A stretch of DNA of 63,382 nucleotides, taken from the NCBI GenBank assembly GCA_910578805.1, contig CAJTRS010000007.1:2844-66225 (forward strand). Reading direction: 5' to 3'. Positions 51,542 through 60,711 of the stretch are shown piece after piece. The position numbers were made by a program, and so were the translations under genes. How positions within the stretch are numbered: position 1 is the stretch's first letter; each line of letters starts with the position of its first letter. The notes beneath the pieces were generated by a model that was given only the letters and a program-made list of their open reading frames with translations, ran no database searches and was not told where the DNA came from. The DNA comes from an uncultured Muribaculaceae bacterium (GTDB lineage: Bacteria; Bacteroidota; Bacteroidia; Bacteroidales; Muribaculaceae).

Positions 51542-52639
51542 ATGAATCCACTGACAGTGAAACAGCCGCTTAAAATATTAGACCTCTACATCATAAGGAA
51601 ATTCTTAGGCACCTACATCTTTGCCATAATCCTTATACTTGCCATCACGGTGATGTTTGACATCAACGAAAAACTCGATGCATTCATAAAAGCGCCGTTG
51701 GAGGCTACTCTGTTTGACTACTTCCTCAACTTCCTGCCATATTTCGCCAATCAGTTCAGTCCGCTGTTCACGTTCATAGCCGTAATATTCTTCACCTCGA
51801 AATTAGCCGACAATTCGGAGATAATAGCCATGCTGTCGGCCGGCATGAGTTTCCCGAGACTGCTGCGTCCCTATATGATTTCGGCCACAGTCATCGCTGT
51901 GTGCACTTATCTGCTCAGCGCCTACATAATCCCACCGGCCAATGTGGAACGCATCAACTTCACCAACACTTACGTGAAAAACAAGAAAGTGGAATACGGC
52001 ATCAACATTCAGATGCAGGTGGAGCCTGGCACCATAGCCTATATAACCCGCTACGACGACAAGCTGCGCACAGGTTACAAATTCTCTCTCGAATCCTTCA
52101 AGGACAAGAAGTTAGTGTCACGCCTCACGGCTCAGAGCATACGCTATGATTCGCTTCACAACTGGCAGGTGCGCGACTATATGATCCGTGACTTCAACGG
52201 CAACCGCGAGGTCATACGCCACGGCACACGCCTTGACACCGTAATAGCCATGGAGCCCCGTGACTTCCTCATAGCCTCAAATGACCATGAAAAGATGACT
52301 TCACCCCAGCTCAATGAATACATCTCGCGGCAGAAGGACCGCGGAGTAGCCAACATAAAATCATTCGAAATCGAATACAGCCGCCGCTATGCCATGACAG
52401 CCGCCGCATTCATACTCACCCTCATAGGCATGTCGCTGTCGGCACGAAAGGTCAAAGGAGGCATGGGTGTGAATATCGGCATAGGATTAGTGCTGAGTTT
52501 CAGCTATATCTTATTCATGACCGTTACCTCAACGTTTGCAGTATCAGGCTACACATCGCCAACGGTAGCCATGTGGATACCCAATTTGGTGTATGCCATA
52601 ATAGCCGTTATTCTCTATCGCAAGGCATCACACGGGTAA
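51542..52639 (+). CDS. LptF/LptG-family lipopolysaccharide export permease
   Basis: The 365-residue inner-membrane protein has the YjgP/YjgQ layout: DLYIIRKFLGTYIF start, two N-terminal helices with the LPS-gate segment, a periplasmic beta-jellyroll (about 135-260) and four further helices ending in a short tail. With a second such subunit and LptB it extracts lipopolysaccharide from the inner membrane. Which of F or G it is cannot be said. It follows tgt by 16 bp, and its stop converges closely (16 bp) with the minus-strand small gene, leaving no room for a terminator. Confidence 0.88.
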   Translation: MNPLTVKQPLKILDLYIIRKFLGTYIFAIILILAITVMFDINEKLDAFIKAPLEATLFDYFLNFLPYFANQFSPLFTFIAVIFFTSKLADNSEIIAMLSAGMSFPRLLRPYMISATVIAVCTYLLSAYIIPPANVERINFTNTYVKNKKVEYGINIQMQVEPGTIAYITRYDDKLRTGYKFSLESFKDKKLVSRLTAQSIRYDSLHNWQVRDYMIRDFNGNREVIRHGTRLDTVIAMEPRDFLIASNDHEKMTSPQLNEYISRQKDRGVANIKSFEIEYSRRYAMTAAAFILTLIGMSLSARKVKGGMGVNIGIGLVLSFSYILFMTVTSTFAVSGYTSPTVAMWIPNLVYAIIAVILYRKASHG

Positions 52640-52655
52640 TGCAGCACAAACCCAC

Positions 52656-52859
52656 TCACTTAACCGGTTTTGCGACCAAATGCGGAGGATTGCCACTGAC
52701 AGTAACCTCCACAGATCCGTTGACGAATCTGGTGGAATGTATCTCATGAGTATAGGGATATATCCTTATGGCACCCGATGCGTCAAGTTCTATGACACTC
52801 ATGCGGTAATGCCGGCCGTCATAGATTATTTCATGGGCCATCAAACGCTCCATACACAT
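52656..52859 (-). CDS. Small protein of unknown function
   Basis: The 67-residue product has a beta-rich composition (EIIYDGRHYRMSVIELD, IRIYPYTHEIHSTRFVNG) and ends LVAKPVK. I do not recognise the family. It lies 42 bp downstream of the DUF4296 lipoprotein gene on the same strand, likely the last gene of the lspA operon. The start is uncertain, since ATG codons at 52859, 52853 and 52841 are all in frame. It is called a gene because its residue make-up is protein-like and the gap it fills has no other explanation. Confidence 0.55.
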   Translation of the reverse strand: MCMERLMAHEIIYDGRHYRMSVIELDASGAIRIYPYTHEIHSTRFVNGSVEVTVSGNPPHLVAKPVK

Positions 52860-52901
52860 ATCTGATTTTCACCGTTAACGGCAATAGCCATTATAATATA
52901 G

Positions 52902-53711
52902 TCAATGGCGACCGTTGCCGAACGATGTGACCATCTTACGCAGATCGCGACGATGAGCACCCCATCGTGTACGCGTAAGCGACACCGAATCCACAAACGC
53001 CACTTCGCCGGAAGGCACATAATTGATGTAACCGTAAACCTGATGCGCCACCTTGGCCGAATCAAGGGCTAAGGCCACTTCGTGCCAGCCGTTGCCAGGA
53101 ATGGTACGTGATATATAGTCACGGCTTCCATCGAAATAATCAACCGCCATCACATAAGTAACCGGCTTCCTGAGTCCTTCCATCTTGGCCCTGAGGGTAT
53201 AGACATCACCCTTTTCCCAGAAACGGTCGGAAGCCAGATCAAATTTAAGATAATCATCAGGCATGGTAGCGGCAAACCGGCGGAACCGAAGCGTAGGCCA
53301 CACATCGACCGAATCACCCTCTATGGCCACATTACGCACCGTGGCGAGTTCGGCAGCCGACCCGATATTGGATTGCGCCACACGCAACTCCTCCTCCAGA
53401 ATCTCTATGGCACGGGTATAGACCTCATCGAATTTTTCCACATTGTATCCGTACCATTCAAGCGATCCATAGACCTGCTCCGAGGTCACTCCATGCTTTT
53501 CAAATATCGACTGGCGAAACACGCGCTTGGCCGAATCCGTAACAAAATATCGGTTATTGGTCTGTATGACTCCCTCGCCTTTGTGTATGTCGGCTATCAG
53601 AGCCGCCATGCTCTCTTTATCGAGCACATTGTCAGGACGGTCGGAGCATGCGGCAACAACAGCTGTCAACGCAATGACCACGGGCAATATGCTGAAACGG
53701 TCAATCCTCAT
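52902..53711 (-). CDS. DUF4296 lipoprotein
   Basis: The 269-residue product has a lipoprotein signal ending TAVVAAC. The N-terminal DUF4296 domain follows (about 30-115: MAALIADIHKGEGV, EKHGVTSEQVYGSLEWYGYN). A C-terminal beta-rich part (125-269) resembles a carbohydrate-binding-like jellyroll. The ATG at 53711 lies inside the end of lspA (11-bp overlap); a start three codons upstream is possible. The gene order lspA-DUF4296 is recurrent in Bacteroidales, which hints at an envelope role, but the function is unknown. Confidence 0.8.
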   Translation of the reverse strand: MRIDRFSILPVVIALTAVVAACSDRPDNVLDKESMAALIADIHKGEGVIQTNNRYFVTDSAKRVFRQSIFEKHGVTSEQVYGSLEWYGYNVEKFDEVYTRAIEILEEELRVAQSNIGSAAELATVRNVAIEGDSVDVWPTLRFRRFAATMPDDYLKFDLASDRFWEKGDVYTLRAKMEGLRKPVTYVMAVDYFDGSRDYISRTIPGNGWHEVALALDSAKVAHQVYGYINYVPSGEVAFVDSVSLTRTRWGAHRRDLRKMVTSFGNGRH

Positions 53712-54339
53712 GCCGCTCATTGTCGGATAGGTTATCGGAATCCTCTACGGCTTTATCTTCGGGTGCGGCGTAGGGTGCTGTGAGCTGTTTGGAATAAAAC
53801 AGCAACAGAGCTATCATACCCACCGTAATAGCCGCATCGGCGATATTGAATATAGCCGGGAAAAAACTGAACTCTTTACCTCCGATCCACGGCAGCCAGT
53901 CGGGCCATATGAAACTGAACAGCGGAAAATAGAGCATATCAACCACACGGCCGTGGAACAAAGTGTCGAATCCCGGCTCGGCCGGAAACACCACTCCGTA
54001 AAACACACAGTCGATGATATTACCTATGGCTCCGGCCACGATAAGCGCCATGCACACCATGAACCCTGATTTGACAAACGGCTTGTCCTTGATGCGGACT
54101 ATGTACCATATCAGCACACCGGCCAACACCAGACGAAATAGAGTAAGGAACAATTTGCTGCCGAATTCCATTCCGAAAGCCATGCCGTTATTCTCTATGA
54201 AATAAAGCTGAAACCAATCGGTTATATGTACACTCTCACCAAGGTAAAAGTGCGTCTTGACCCATATTTTCAGCGCCTGATCAAGAATAATCACGGCGGC
54301 AATAGTTATTAGGGCCAACCAGCCCTTGGATATTTTCAT
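53701..54339 (-). CDS. lspA: Lipoprotein signal peptidase (signal peptidase II)
   Basis: LspA cleaves the signal peptide of prolipoproteins in the inner membrane. The 212-residue protein has four membrane helices and both catalytic aspartates, in GAIGNIIDCVFYGVVF and FNIADAAITVG. Between them is a loop longer than in E. coli (PAEPGFDTLFHGRVVD), the normal Bacteroidetes form. An acidic tail follows the last helix. It is the second gene of the dksA-like, lspA, DUF4296 run and overlaps the next gene by 11 bp. The many lipoproteins in this window are its expected substrates. Confidence 0.94.
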   Translation of the reverse strand: MKISKGWLALITIAAVIILDQALKIWVKTHFYLGESVHITDWFQLYFIENNGMAFGMEFGSKLFLTLFRLVLAGVLIWYIVRIKDKPFVKSGFMVCMALIVAGAIGNIIDCVFYGVVFPAEPGFDTLFHGRVVDMLYFPLFSFIWPDWLPWIGGKEFSFFPAIFNIADAAITVGMIALLLFYSKQLTAPYAAPEDKAVEDSDNLSDNERHED

Positions 54340-54377
54340 TTAAAGTAGCGGAAAGATGATAATGATCGGTTATACAC

Positions 54378-54761
54378 TCAGGAACGTCCCTGCCGGTTCT
54401 TTATGTCGATACCAAGCGTGGCATGCGGCACTGCACGGAGGCGTTCCTTTGGTATCAGACGTCCGGTCTCGCGGCAGATTCCGTAGGTCTTGTTCTCAAT
54501 ACGCACCAATGCGGCCTGCAGATGCTGTATAAACTTCATCTGGCGTTGGGCAAGGCGTCCGGCTTCCTCTTTGCCGAGAGTGCTGGCACCCTCCTCAAGC
54601 ACCTTGAATGTGGGCGAAGTATCGGATATGTCATTGCCATCATTATTGGTGACATCAGCCTTAAGCAATTCATAGTCACGCTGCGCCTTGGCGAGCTTGG
54701 CAAGAATCAGTTCCTTGAATTCCTGCAGTTCCTCATCGGAGTATCTTGTCTTTTCGCTCAT
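54378..54761 (-). CDS. TraR/DksA-family regulator without the zinc cysteines
   Basis: The 127-residue protein has the DksA coiled coil (about 10-85) and the C-terminal segment YGICRETGRLIPKERLRAVPHAT. In DksA this segment is a four-cysteine zinc finger; here only one Cys remains. The KERLRAVPHAT signature is intact. It should bind RNA polymerase through the secondary channel and tune transcription, perhaps with ppGpp. The order ileS, this gene, lspA is common in the phylum. It begins 59 bp after the ileS stop. Confidence 0.88.
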   Translation of the reverse strand: MSEKTRYSDEELQEFKELILAKLAKAQRDYELLKADVTNNDGNDISDTSPTFKVLEEGASTLGKEEAGRLAQRQMKFIQHLQAALVRIENKTYGICRETGRLIPKERLRAVPHATLGIDIKNRQGRS

Positions 54762-54820
54762 AATTGTAAATAGTTTTAACAGGTTATGTAATGGAGGAGA
54801 TGAAAAATCATCTTCCGTTT

Positions 54821-57800
54821 TTATTTAGATAACGTAATATTTACAAGTATGTTCATATCGTCGAGGTCAAGCACTTCTGTTGTTTCGCACTCGGCTACCG
54901 GCGCCACCGTCACTGAATCGGCAAGTACCTGACGCGATATGTAATCGCCGAAATTGGCCAGCGCGGCATCGGTTTCGTCCGATGGCGCGAACGTCAGATT
55001 GATCTTGTCGGTGATGTCGTAGTTACGGCTCTTGCGCAGATTCTGAATGCGGTTCACTATCTCTCGGGCTATGCCCTCCTGACGCAATTCTGCGGTGACC
55101 GTGATATCGAGAGCCACAGTGAGGTTTCCTTCATTGGCCACAAGCCAGCCGGGGATATCCTCGGAGATGACCTCCACGTCGGCGATCTCGATTACGGCAG
55201 GAGTGCCGGCGGCATCGAGTGTGATGCAGCCTTCCCGTTCCAGAGTGCTGATATCGGCCTGACTCATGGCCTGCACAGCCGCGGCCACCTGTTTCATGGT
55301 CTTTCCGAATTTCGGTCCGAGTTTCTTGAAGTCGGGTTTGACCCTCTTGACAAGCACTCCCGAATCACCACTCACCATTTCGAGTTCCTTGACATTCACC
55401 TCATTAAGAATCAAGTCCTTCATTGACTCTATGGCCTGACGCTGGGCTTCATCGATAGCAGGTATCATGATGCGCTGCAGCGGCTGACGCACTTTCAGAT
55501 TGGCCTTACGGCGCAGAGAAAGCACCATGGAGGTGATTTGCTGCGACAGATGCATGCGGTTTTCAAGGTCTTTGTCTATCACCGCCATGTCCGGCTCGGG
55601 AATAAGCATCAGATGTACGGATTTTTCATTTTCCGAGGTCACTGAAGTCAGATCGGCATACAGACGGTCGGCAAAGAATGGTGCTATCGGCGCTATGAGC
55701 AGAGCCACCGTTTCGAGACATGTGTAGAGTGTCTGATAAGCCGCGAGTTTGTCGGCGTCCATCTCCTTGCCCCAGAAACGTTTGCGGTTCAGGCGCACAT
55801 ACCAGTTGGATAGATTGTCATTGACAAAGTCATTGATAGCACGGGCCGCACGGGTAGGCTCGTAATTGTCAAGCGATTCGTCAACAGTGAGTATCAACGA
55901 ATTGAGCAGCGATATAATCCACCGGTCAATCTCCGGACGTTCGGCAAGCGGTATCTGTGGATCGGAATTGTCAAAACCGTCAACATTGGCATACAGCGCG
56001 AAGAACGAATAGGTATTGTAAAGGGTGGCAAAAAACTTGCGCGAGGCTTCCTGCACACCTGCGGGGTCGAACTTCAGATTGTCCCACGGCGATGAATTGG
56101 CTATCATGTACCAGCGCAACGGATCGGAACCATATTTGTCTATGGCCTCAAAGGGATTCACGGCGTTGCCAAGGCGTTTCGACATCTTGTTTCCGTCCTT
56201 ATCAAGAACCAGACCGTTGGATATCACAGCCTTGTAAGCCACAGAATCAAATATCATGCCGGCTATGGCATGGAGCGTGAAGAACCAGCCGCGTGTCTGG
56301 TCAACACCTTCGGCTATGAAATCGGCCGGATAAAGCTCACCGGAATCAAGACCTTCCTTGTTCTCAAACGGGTAATGTATCTGGGCATAAGGCATCGAAC
56401 CGGAATCAAACCACACATCAATCAGATCGGTTTCACGGTGCATCGGTTTGCCGTCCGACGACACAAGTACGATGTGATCCACATAAGGACGGTGCAGGTC
56501 TATCCTGGCGTAATTGTCCTTTGAATAGTCACCCGGCACAAATCCCTTATCCTTAAATGGGTTCGAGGCCATAATTCCGGCTTCGACCGATTTTTCAATC
56601 TCGCGGTACAGTGTCTCCACACTATCTATACATATCTCTTCGGAGGCGTCCTCGGTGCGCCATATTGGAAGCGGTGTGCCCCAATAACGGCTACGCGAAA
56701 GATTCCAGTCCTGTAGATTTTCAAGCCATTTGCCGAAGCGGCCCGTACCTGTGGACTGCGGCTTCCATTTGATGCTTTCGTTCAGCTCCATCAGACGCTC
56801 GCGAGCAGCAGTCGTGCGTATGAACCAACTGTCAAGCGGATAATACAGTACGGGCTTGTCTGTACGCCAGCAATGAGGATAATTGTGGGTATGTTTCTCT
56901 ATCCTGAACACAGAATCATGCTGCTTGAGCCACATACATATCTCTACATCAAGAGTCTCGTCAGTATCGCTCTTAAGCGGATCGAAAGCATTCTTCACAT
57001 ATTTGCCCTGCCACGGTTTGTAAGCCTCCTCATCGACCATCTCAGACACAAAATCGGGGTCGAGGTCATCAATGAGATAGAAACGGCCGGTCATATCGAC
57101 CATCGGACGGATATTGCCGTCACGATCCACAAGATGGAGCGGAGGTACACCGCTCTGCTTTGACACGCGCAAGTCATCGGCACCGAATGTACCGGCAATG
57201 TGTACTATACCCGTACCGTCGTCGGTGGTCACATAATCGCCCGGAATAACACGGAATGCACCTTCGCCGGGATTGACCCACGGTATGAGCTGGCGGTAAT
57301 GCATGCCCACCATGTCGGCTCCGGGCATCTGCGCCACCACCTCATAAGGTATCAGCTTGTCACCCTTATTGTAATCGGACAGAGCAAGTTCCTTTGCCTT
57401 GGGATTAAACAACGAGGCCATCAGCGCATCGGCCACAACCACGGTGATAGGTTTACCGCTGTAGGGATTATATGTCCGCACCACATTGTATGTAATCGAC
57501 GGACCTACCGCAAGGGCGGTATTGGAGGGCAAAGTCCACGGAGTGGTGGTCCAGGCAAGGAAATATGGGGTGCCCCACCCTTTCATCACCTCCTTGGGGT
57601 CGGTCATCTCAAACTGTGCCACACAGGTGGTGTCCTTGACATCTCGGTAACACCCGGGCTGGTTGAGTTCATGAGAACTCAGGCCTGTACCGGCTGCCGG
57701 TGAATATGGCTGGATAGTGTATCCTTTGTAAAGGTAACCTTTGTCATATAGTTGACGCAGAAGCCACCACACGCTCTCTATGTAACGATTGTCGTAAGTG

Positions 57801-58252
57801 ATATAAGGGTCGTTCATATCCACCCAATATCCCATGGAAGATGTAAGAGTCTCCCATTCTTTGGTATATTTCATCACCTCCGCGCGGCAAGCGGCATTAT
57901 AATCGTCAACCGAAATTTTCTTTCCAATATCCTCTTTGGTGATTCCGAGGCTCTTTTCCACGCCGAGCTCCACAGGCAGGCCATGGGTGTCCCAACCGGC
58001 CTTACGCTTCACATGAAAGCCTTTCATGGTCTTGTAGCGGCAGAATATATCCTTGATCGTACGCGCCATCACATGGTGGATACCGGGCATACCGTTAGCC
58101 GACGGAGGCCCTTCGTAGAACACGAACGACGGACACCCTTCACGCTCTTTCATACTCTGCTGAAAAAGATTGGACTGCTGCCATCGGCTTAGAATATCTT
58201 TATTGATCTGGGAGAGACTGAAACTATCGTAAACGTTGAATTTTTTCTTCAT
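54821..58252 (-). CDS. ileS: Isoleucyl-tRNA synthetase
   Basis: The 1,143-residue enzyme charges tRNA-Ile. It has YEGPPSANGMPGIHHVMAR (the HIGH region), GWDTHGLPVE, the editing domain with TTPWTLPSN, the WFDSGSMPYAQ region and KMSKRLGN (the KMSKS loop). The long C-terminal tRNA-binding part and overall length resemble the eukaryote-like type 2 enzymes, which are often insensitive to mupirocin. The start is the ATG at 58252; a GTG one codon upstream is in frame. It heads the minus-strand run ileS, dksA-like, lspA. Confidence 0.95.
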   Translation of the reverse strand: MKKKFNVYDSFSLSQINKDILSRWQQSNLFQQSMKEREGCPSFVFYEGPPSANGMPGIHHVMARTIKDIFCRYKTMKGFHVKRKAGWDTHGLPVELGVEKSLGITKEDIGKKISVDDYNAACRAEVMKYTKEWETLTSSMGYWVDMNDPYITYDNRYIESVWWLLRQLYDKGYLYKGYTIQPYSPAAGTGLSSHELNQPGCYRDVKDTTCVAQFEMTDPKEVMKGWGTPYFLAWTTTPWTLPSNTALAVGPSITYNVVRTYNPYSGKPITVVVADALMASLFNPKAKELALSDYNKGDKLIPYEVVAQMPGADMVGMHYRQLIPWVNPGEGAFRVIPGDYVTTDDGTGIVHIAGTFGADDLRVSKQSGVPPLHLVDRDGNIRPMVDMTGRFYLIDDLDPDFVSEMVDEEAYKPWQGKYVKNAFDPLKSDTDETLDVEICMWLKQHDSVFRIEKHTHNYPHCWRTDKPVLYYPLDSWFIRTTAARERLMELNESIKWKPQSTGTGRFGKWLENLQDWNLSRSRYWGTPLPIWRTEDASEEICIDSVETLYREIEKSVEAGIMASNPFKDKGFVPGDYSKDNYARIDLHRPYVDHIVLVSSDGKPMHRETDLIDVWFDSGSMPYAQIHYPFENKEGLDSGELYPADFIAEGVDQTRGWFFTLHAIAGMIFDSVAYKAVISNGLVLDKDGNKMSKRLGNAVNPFEAIDKYGSDPLRWYMIANSSPWDNLKFDPAGVQEASRKFFATLYNTYSFFALYANVDGFDNSDPQIPLAERPEIDRWIISLLNSLILTVDESLDNYEPTRAARAINDFVNDNLSNWYVRLNRKRFWGKEMDADKLAAYQTLYTCLETVALLIAPIAPFFADRLYADLTSVTSENEKSVHLMLIPEPDMAVIDKDLENRMHLSQQITSMVLSLRRKANLKVRQPLQRIMIPAIDEAQRQAIESMKDLILNEVNVKELEMVSGDSGVLVKRVKPDFKKLGPKFGKTMKQVAAAVQAMSQADISTLEREGCITLDAAGTPAVIEIADVEVISEDIPGWLVANEGNLTVALDITVTAELRQEGIAREIVNRIQNLRKSRNYDITDKINLTFAPSDETDAALANFGDYISRQVLADSVTVAPVAECETTEVLDLDDMNILVNITLSK

Positions 58253-58287
58253 CACCGTGGATAATTATGGTTTTTATGATATTTCTG

Positions 58288-58295
58288 CAAATATA
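58288..58295 (-). promoter_or_regulatory. Candidate -7 element of ileS
   Basis: On the minus strand TATATTTG followed by C, 35 bp before the ileS start. No TTG at the expected spacing. The 66-bp gap to the NlpC/P60 stop has no terminator. Confidence 0.45.
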
Positions 58296-58321
58296 CGAAT
58301 TTATTTATGATAATCTGAGAC

Positions 58322-59284
58322 CTAAGGCTCAGAATCAAAGTACCAGGGGTGGTCATTCACTGCAACAGTTCCTCCGCTGTAAGGTTCGCCTATTATTCTC
58401 ACGGCTTTCAACACACGACGCGGAATATACAGCGTATCCGCCGGATCGATACTGCTCACAAACACCCGTCCCGAGGCATGTATGAACCGGCCTCCGCCCT
58501 CGTAAATGCCCACGTGGGTTATGCGGTCGCCATCGCCGCTACCGAAAAAGAGCAGATCGCCGGGCCTGAAATCCCCGGGACACCCGACCGCAAGCTCCAC
58601 TCCGCTCAGAGCCTGTTCAGAAGCATTGCGCGGCAACATCACTCCGCACGACAAATAACACACCTTGGTCAGACCGGAACAGTCAAGAGCCTTGGGTGTG
58701 GTGCCGCCCCACAGATATGTTACCCCGTTCATGGAATAAGCCGTGTCAAGAATCTTATCGGCATGAGGTTCCTGCTTACTCCACAATTCGAAATCCTCCA
58801 CTTCAATACTGCGAAGGTATCCTCTGCGTCCATCGGTCAACACGGCCTCAACATAATGCGCTCCGGGACGGACAGCCCCCTCGAATATGGCACCTATAGT
58901 CACATCACACACCACATTTCGTGCCGATCGACCAATGGAATCGGCATACATTCGCGTTGGATACGGAGTGGTCACTATGATTCTCGGCGATTTGCGCCAC
59001 CGCGCCATTTCCGCGGAGTCCTTAACGGCTATGGCACTTTCATTGACATAAGCCTCATAACCGTCAGCCATCTTCACCCGCCACCATTCGCCACTGCGGC
59101 CGAGCAGCCTGAGCGGTGCGCCATATGATGCCTGTGTCTCCAGCTCCGAAGCGTTTGAAGGCTCCGCGCGCATACATGCCGCGTCCACGGAGACAAGCCC
59201 GTATCCACATATATTCTGCGCCGACATTACTGCCGGCGCAAAGTATGATAATGCGGCTATTATACAGACAGATATCCTGTGCAT
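58322..59284 (-). CDS. Exported NlpC/P60 peptidoglycan endopeptidase with SH3 domains
   Basis: The 320-residue product has a signal peptide (1-22, ending VMSAQ), two SH3-like regions (about 28-90 and 100-175) and a C-terminal NlpC/P60 domain with Cys in ALDCSGLTK and His in ITHVGIYEG, followed by FIHASG. It resembles gamma-D-glutamyl-diamino acid endopeptidases that trim cell-wall peptides. The start is the ATG at 59284; the longer frame runs into glmM. glmM, which feeds peptidoglycan synthesis, ends 20 bp upstream, so the two are probably co-transcribed. Confidence 0.9.
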   Translation of the reverse strand: MHRISVCIIAALSYFAPAVMSAQNICGYGLVSVDAACMRAEPSNASELETQASYGAPLRLLGRSGEWWRVKMADGYEAYVNESAIAVKDSAEMARWRKSPRIIVTTPYPTRMYADSIGRSARNVVCDVTIGAIFEGAVRPGAHYVEAVLTDGRRGYLRSIEVEDFELWSKQEPHADKILDTAYSMNGVTYLWGGTTPKALDCSGLTKVCYLSCGVMLPRNASEQALSGVELAVGCPGDFRPGDLLFFGSGDGDRITHVGIYEGGGRFIHASGRVFVSSIDPADTLYIPRRVLKAVRIIGEPYSGGTVAVNDHPWYFDSEP

Positions 59285-59304
59285 AACAGACTTTTTCACA
59301 TAAG

Positions 59305-60690
59305 TTATCTGGTCAATGAGGCAACCACCTGCTTGATGCGGTCGGCAAGGGCATCGGCCTGCTCCATGGTCGGAGCCTCGGAGTAAATGCGTATTATAGG
59401 CTCGGTGTTGGACTTGCGCAGGTGCACCCAACTGTCGGCAAAATCGATCTTCACGCCATCTATATCAGTCACAGTCTCTCCGGCAAACGACTCTTTCAAC
59501 GCATTCAGAATGGCATCGACATCGATGTCGGGTGTAAGCTGTATCTTGTTTTTTGCTATGGCATATGCGGGATAACCGGCTTTAAGCTCGCTCACTTTCT
59601 TTCCGCTTTTAGCCAGCAGAGTAAGGAACAAAGCCACACCCACCAAGGCGTCGCGACCATAATGCGAAGCGGGATATATCACACCGCCATTACCCTCACC
59701 GCCGATCACTGCTCCGGTGCGTTTCATTTCGGTGGTCACATTGACCTCACCTACAGCTGATGCAGAGTATGTGCAACCATGACGCTCGGTGACATCACGA
59801 AGAGCCCGGGAGGAACTGAGATTCGACACGGTGGAGCCGGGAGTGTGCGAGAGGACATAATCGGCCACGGCCACAAGTGTGTATTCCTCCACAAACATCT
59901 CACCGTTTTCCATCACTATCGCCAGACGGTCAACATCGGGGTCAACCACAAATCCCACATCGGCACCGCCATTCCGCATAAGATCGGATATCTGGGTAAG
60001 ATTTCCCGGTATAGGCTCGGGGTTGTGGGCAAACTTTCCGGTGGCCTCGCAGTTGAGTCCCACTATATTCTTCACACCCAAAGCCCGGAGCAACTGAGGT
60101 ATGACCACACCACCCACAGAGTTTACGGCATCGACAGCCACTGTGAAATCGGCTGCCGCTATGGCATCGCGGTCCACAAGATCCAGCGCAAGCACGCTCT
60201 CTATGTGTTTGCTGTTGTATGTGTTGTTGATATATTCATGCCCGAGATCCTCAACTGCCACAAATTCGTAGTCCTCCTCATCAGCTATGCGGAGCACCTC
60301 CTTGCCCTGGGCATCGTTAAGAAACTCGCCGGAGGAATTTAGCAGCTTGAGGGCATTCCATTGTGTCGGATTATGACTTGCCGTGAGAATTATGCCGCCG
60401 GCGGCTTTTTCTGCAACCACGGCTATTTCTGTAGTAGGAGTGGAAGCGAGACCGATATTCACCACATCGTAGCCCATGGCACACAGTGTGGATACCACGA
60501 TTCCACTAACCATAGAACCTGACAGGCGCGCATCACGACCTACCACGATAGTATTATTGCCAGGAGTTGTCTTGCGGATAAATGCAGCATAGGCCGCAGT
60601 AAATTTAACAACATCAAGAGGAGACAATCCGTCGCCGGGGACACCGCCTATGGTGCCGCGGATTCCTGAAATAGATTTAATCAGAGTCAT
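59305..60690 (-). CDS. glmM: Phosphoglucosamine mutase
   Basis: GlmM converts glucosamine 6-phosphate to glucosamine 1-phosphate, a precursor of UDP-GlcNAc. The 461-residue protein has the phospho-serine loop TASHNPTQWNA (about 100-110), the metal loop DPDVDRLAIV, the sugar loop GGEGNGGVIYP and the phosphate loop RKSNTEPIIRIY. GEGNGG fits GlmM or the related phosphomannomutases, so sugar specificity is an inference. It lies 21 bp after the DUF4827 gene and precedes the NlpC/P60 gene. Confidence 0.9.
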   Translation of the reverse strand: MTLIKSISGIRGTIGGVPGDGLSPLDVVKFTAAYAAFIRKTTPGNNTIVVGRDARLSGSMVSGIVVSTLCAMGYDVVNIGLASTPTTEIAVVAEKAAGGIILTASHNPTQWNALKLLNSSGEFLNDAQGKEVLRIADEEDYEFVAVEDLGHEYINNTYNSKHIESVLALDLVDRDAIAAADFTVAVDAVNSVGGVVIPQLLRALGVKNIVGLNCEATGKFAHNPEPIPGNLTQISDLMRNGGADVGFVVDPDVDRLAIVMENGEMFVEEYTLVAVADYVLSHTPGSTVSNLSSSRALRDVTERHGCTYSASAVGEVNVTTEMKRTGAVIGGEGNGGVIYPASHYGRDALVGVALFLTLLAKSGKKVSELKAGYPAYAIAKNKIQLTPDIDVDAILNALKESFAGETVTDIDGVKIDFADSWVHLRKSNTEPIIRIYSEAPTMEQADALADRIKQVVASLTR

Positions 60691-60711
60691 AACTCGGAGG
60701 TATTATATTTG

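Noticed and set aside
54793..54818. Hairpin between the ileS stop and the DksA-like gene
   Set aside because: An 8-bp stem with a G-T pair exists, but the T-run is on the plus strand only, where no gene ends.
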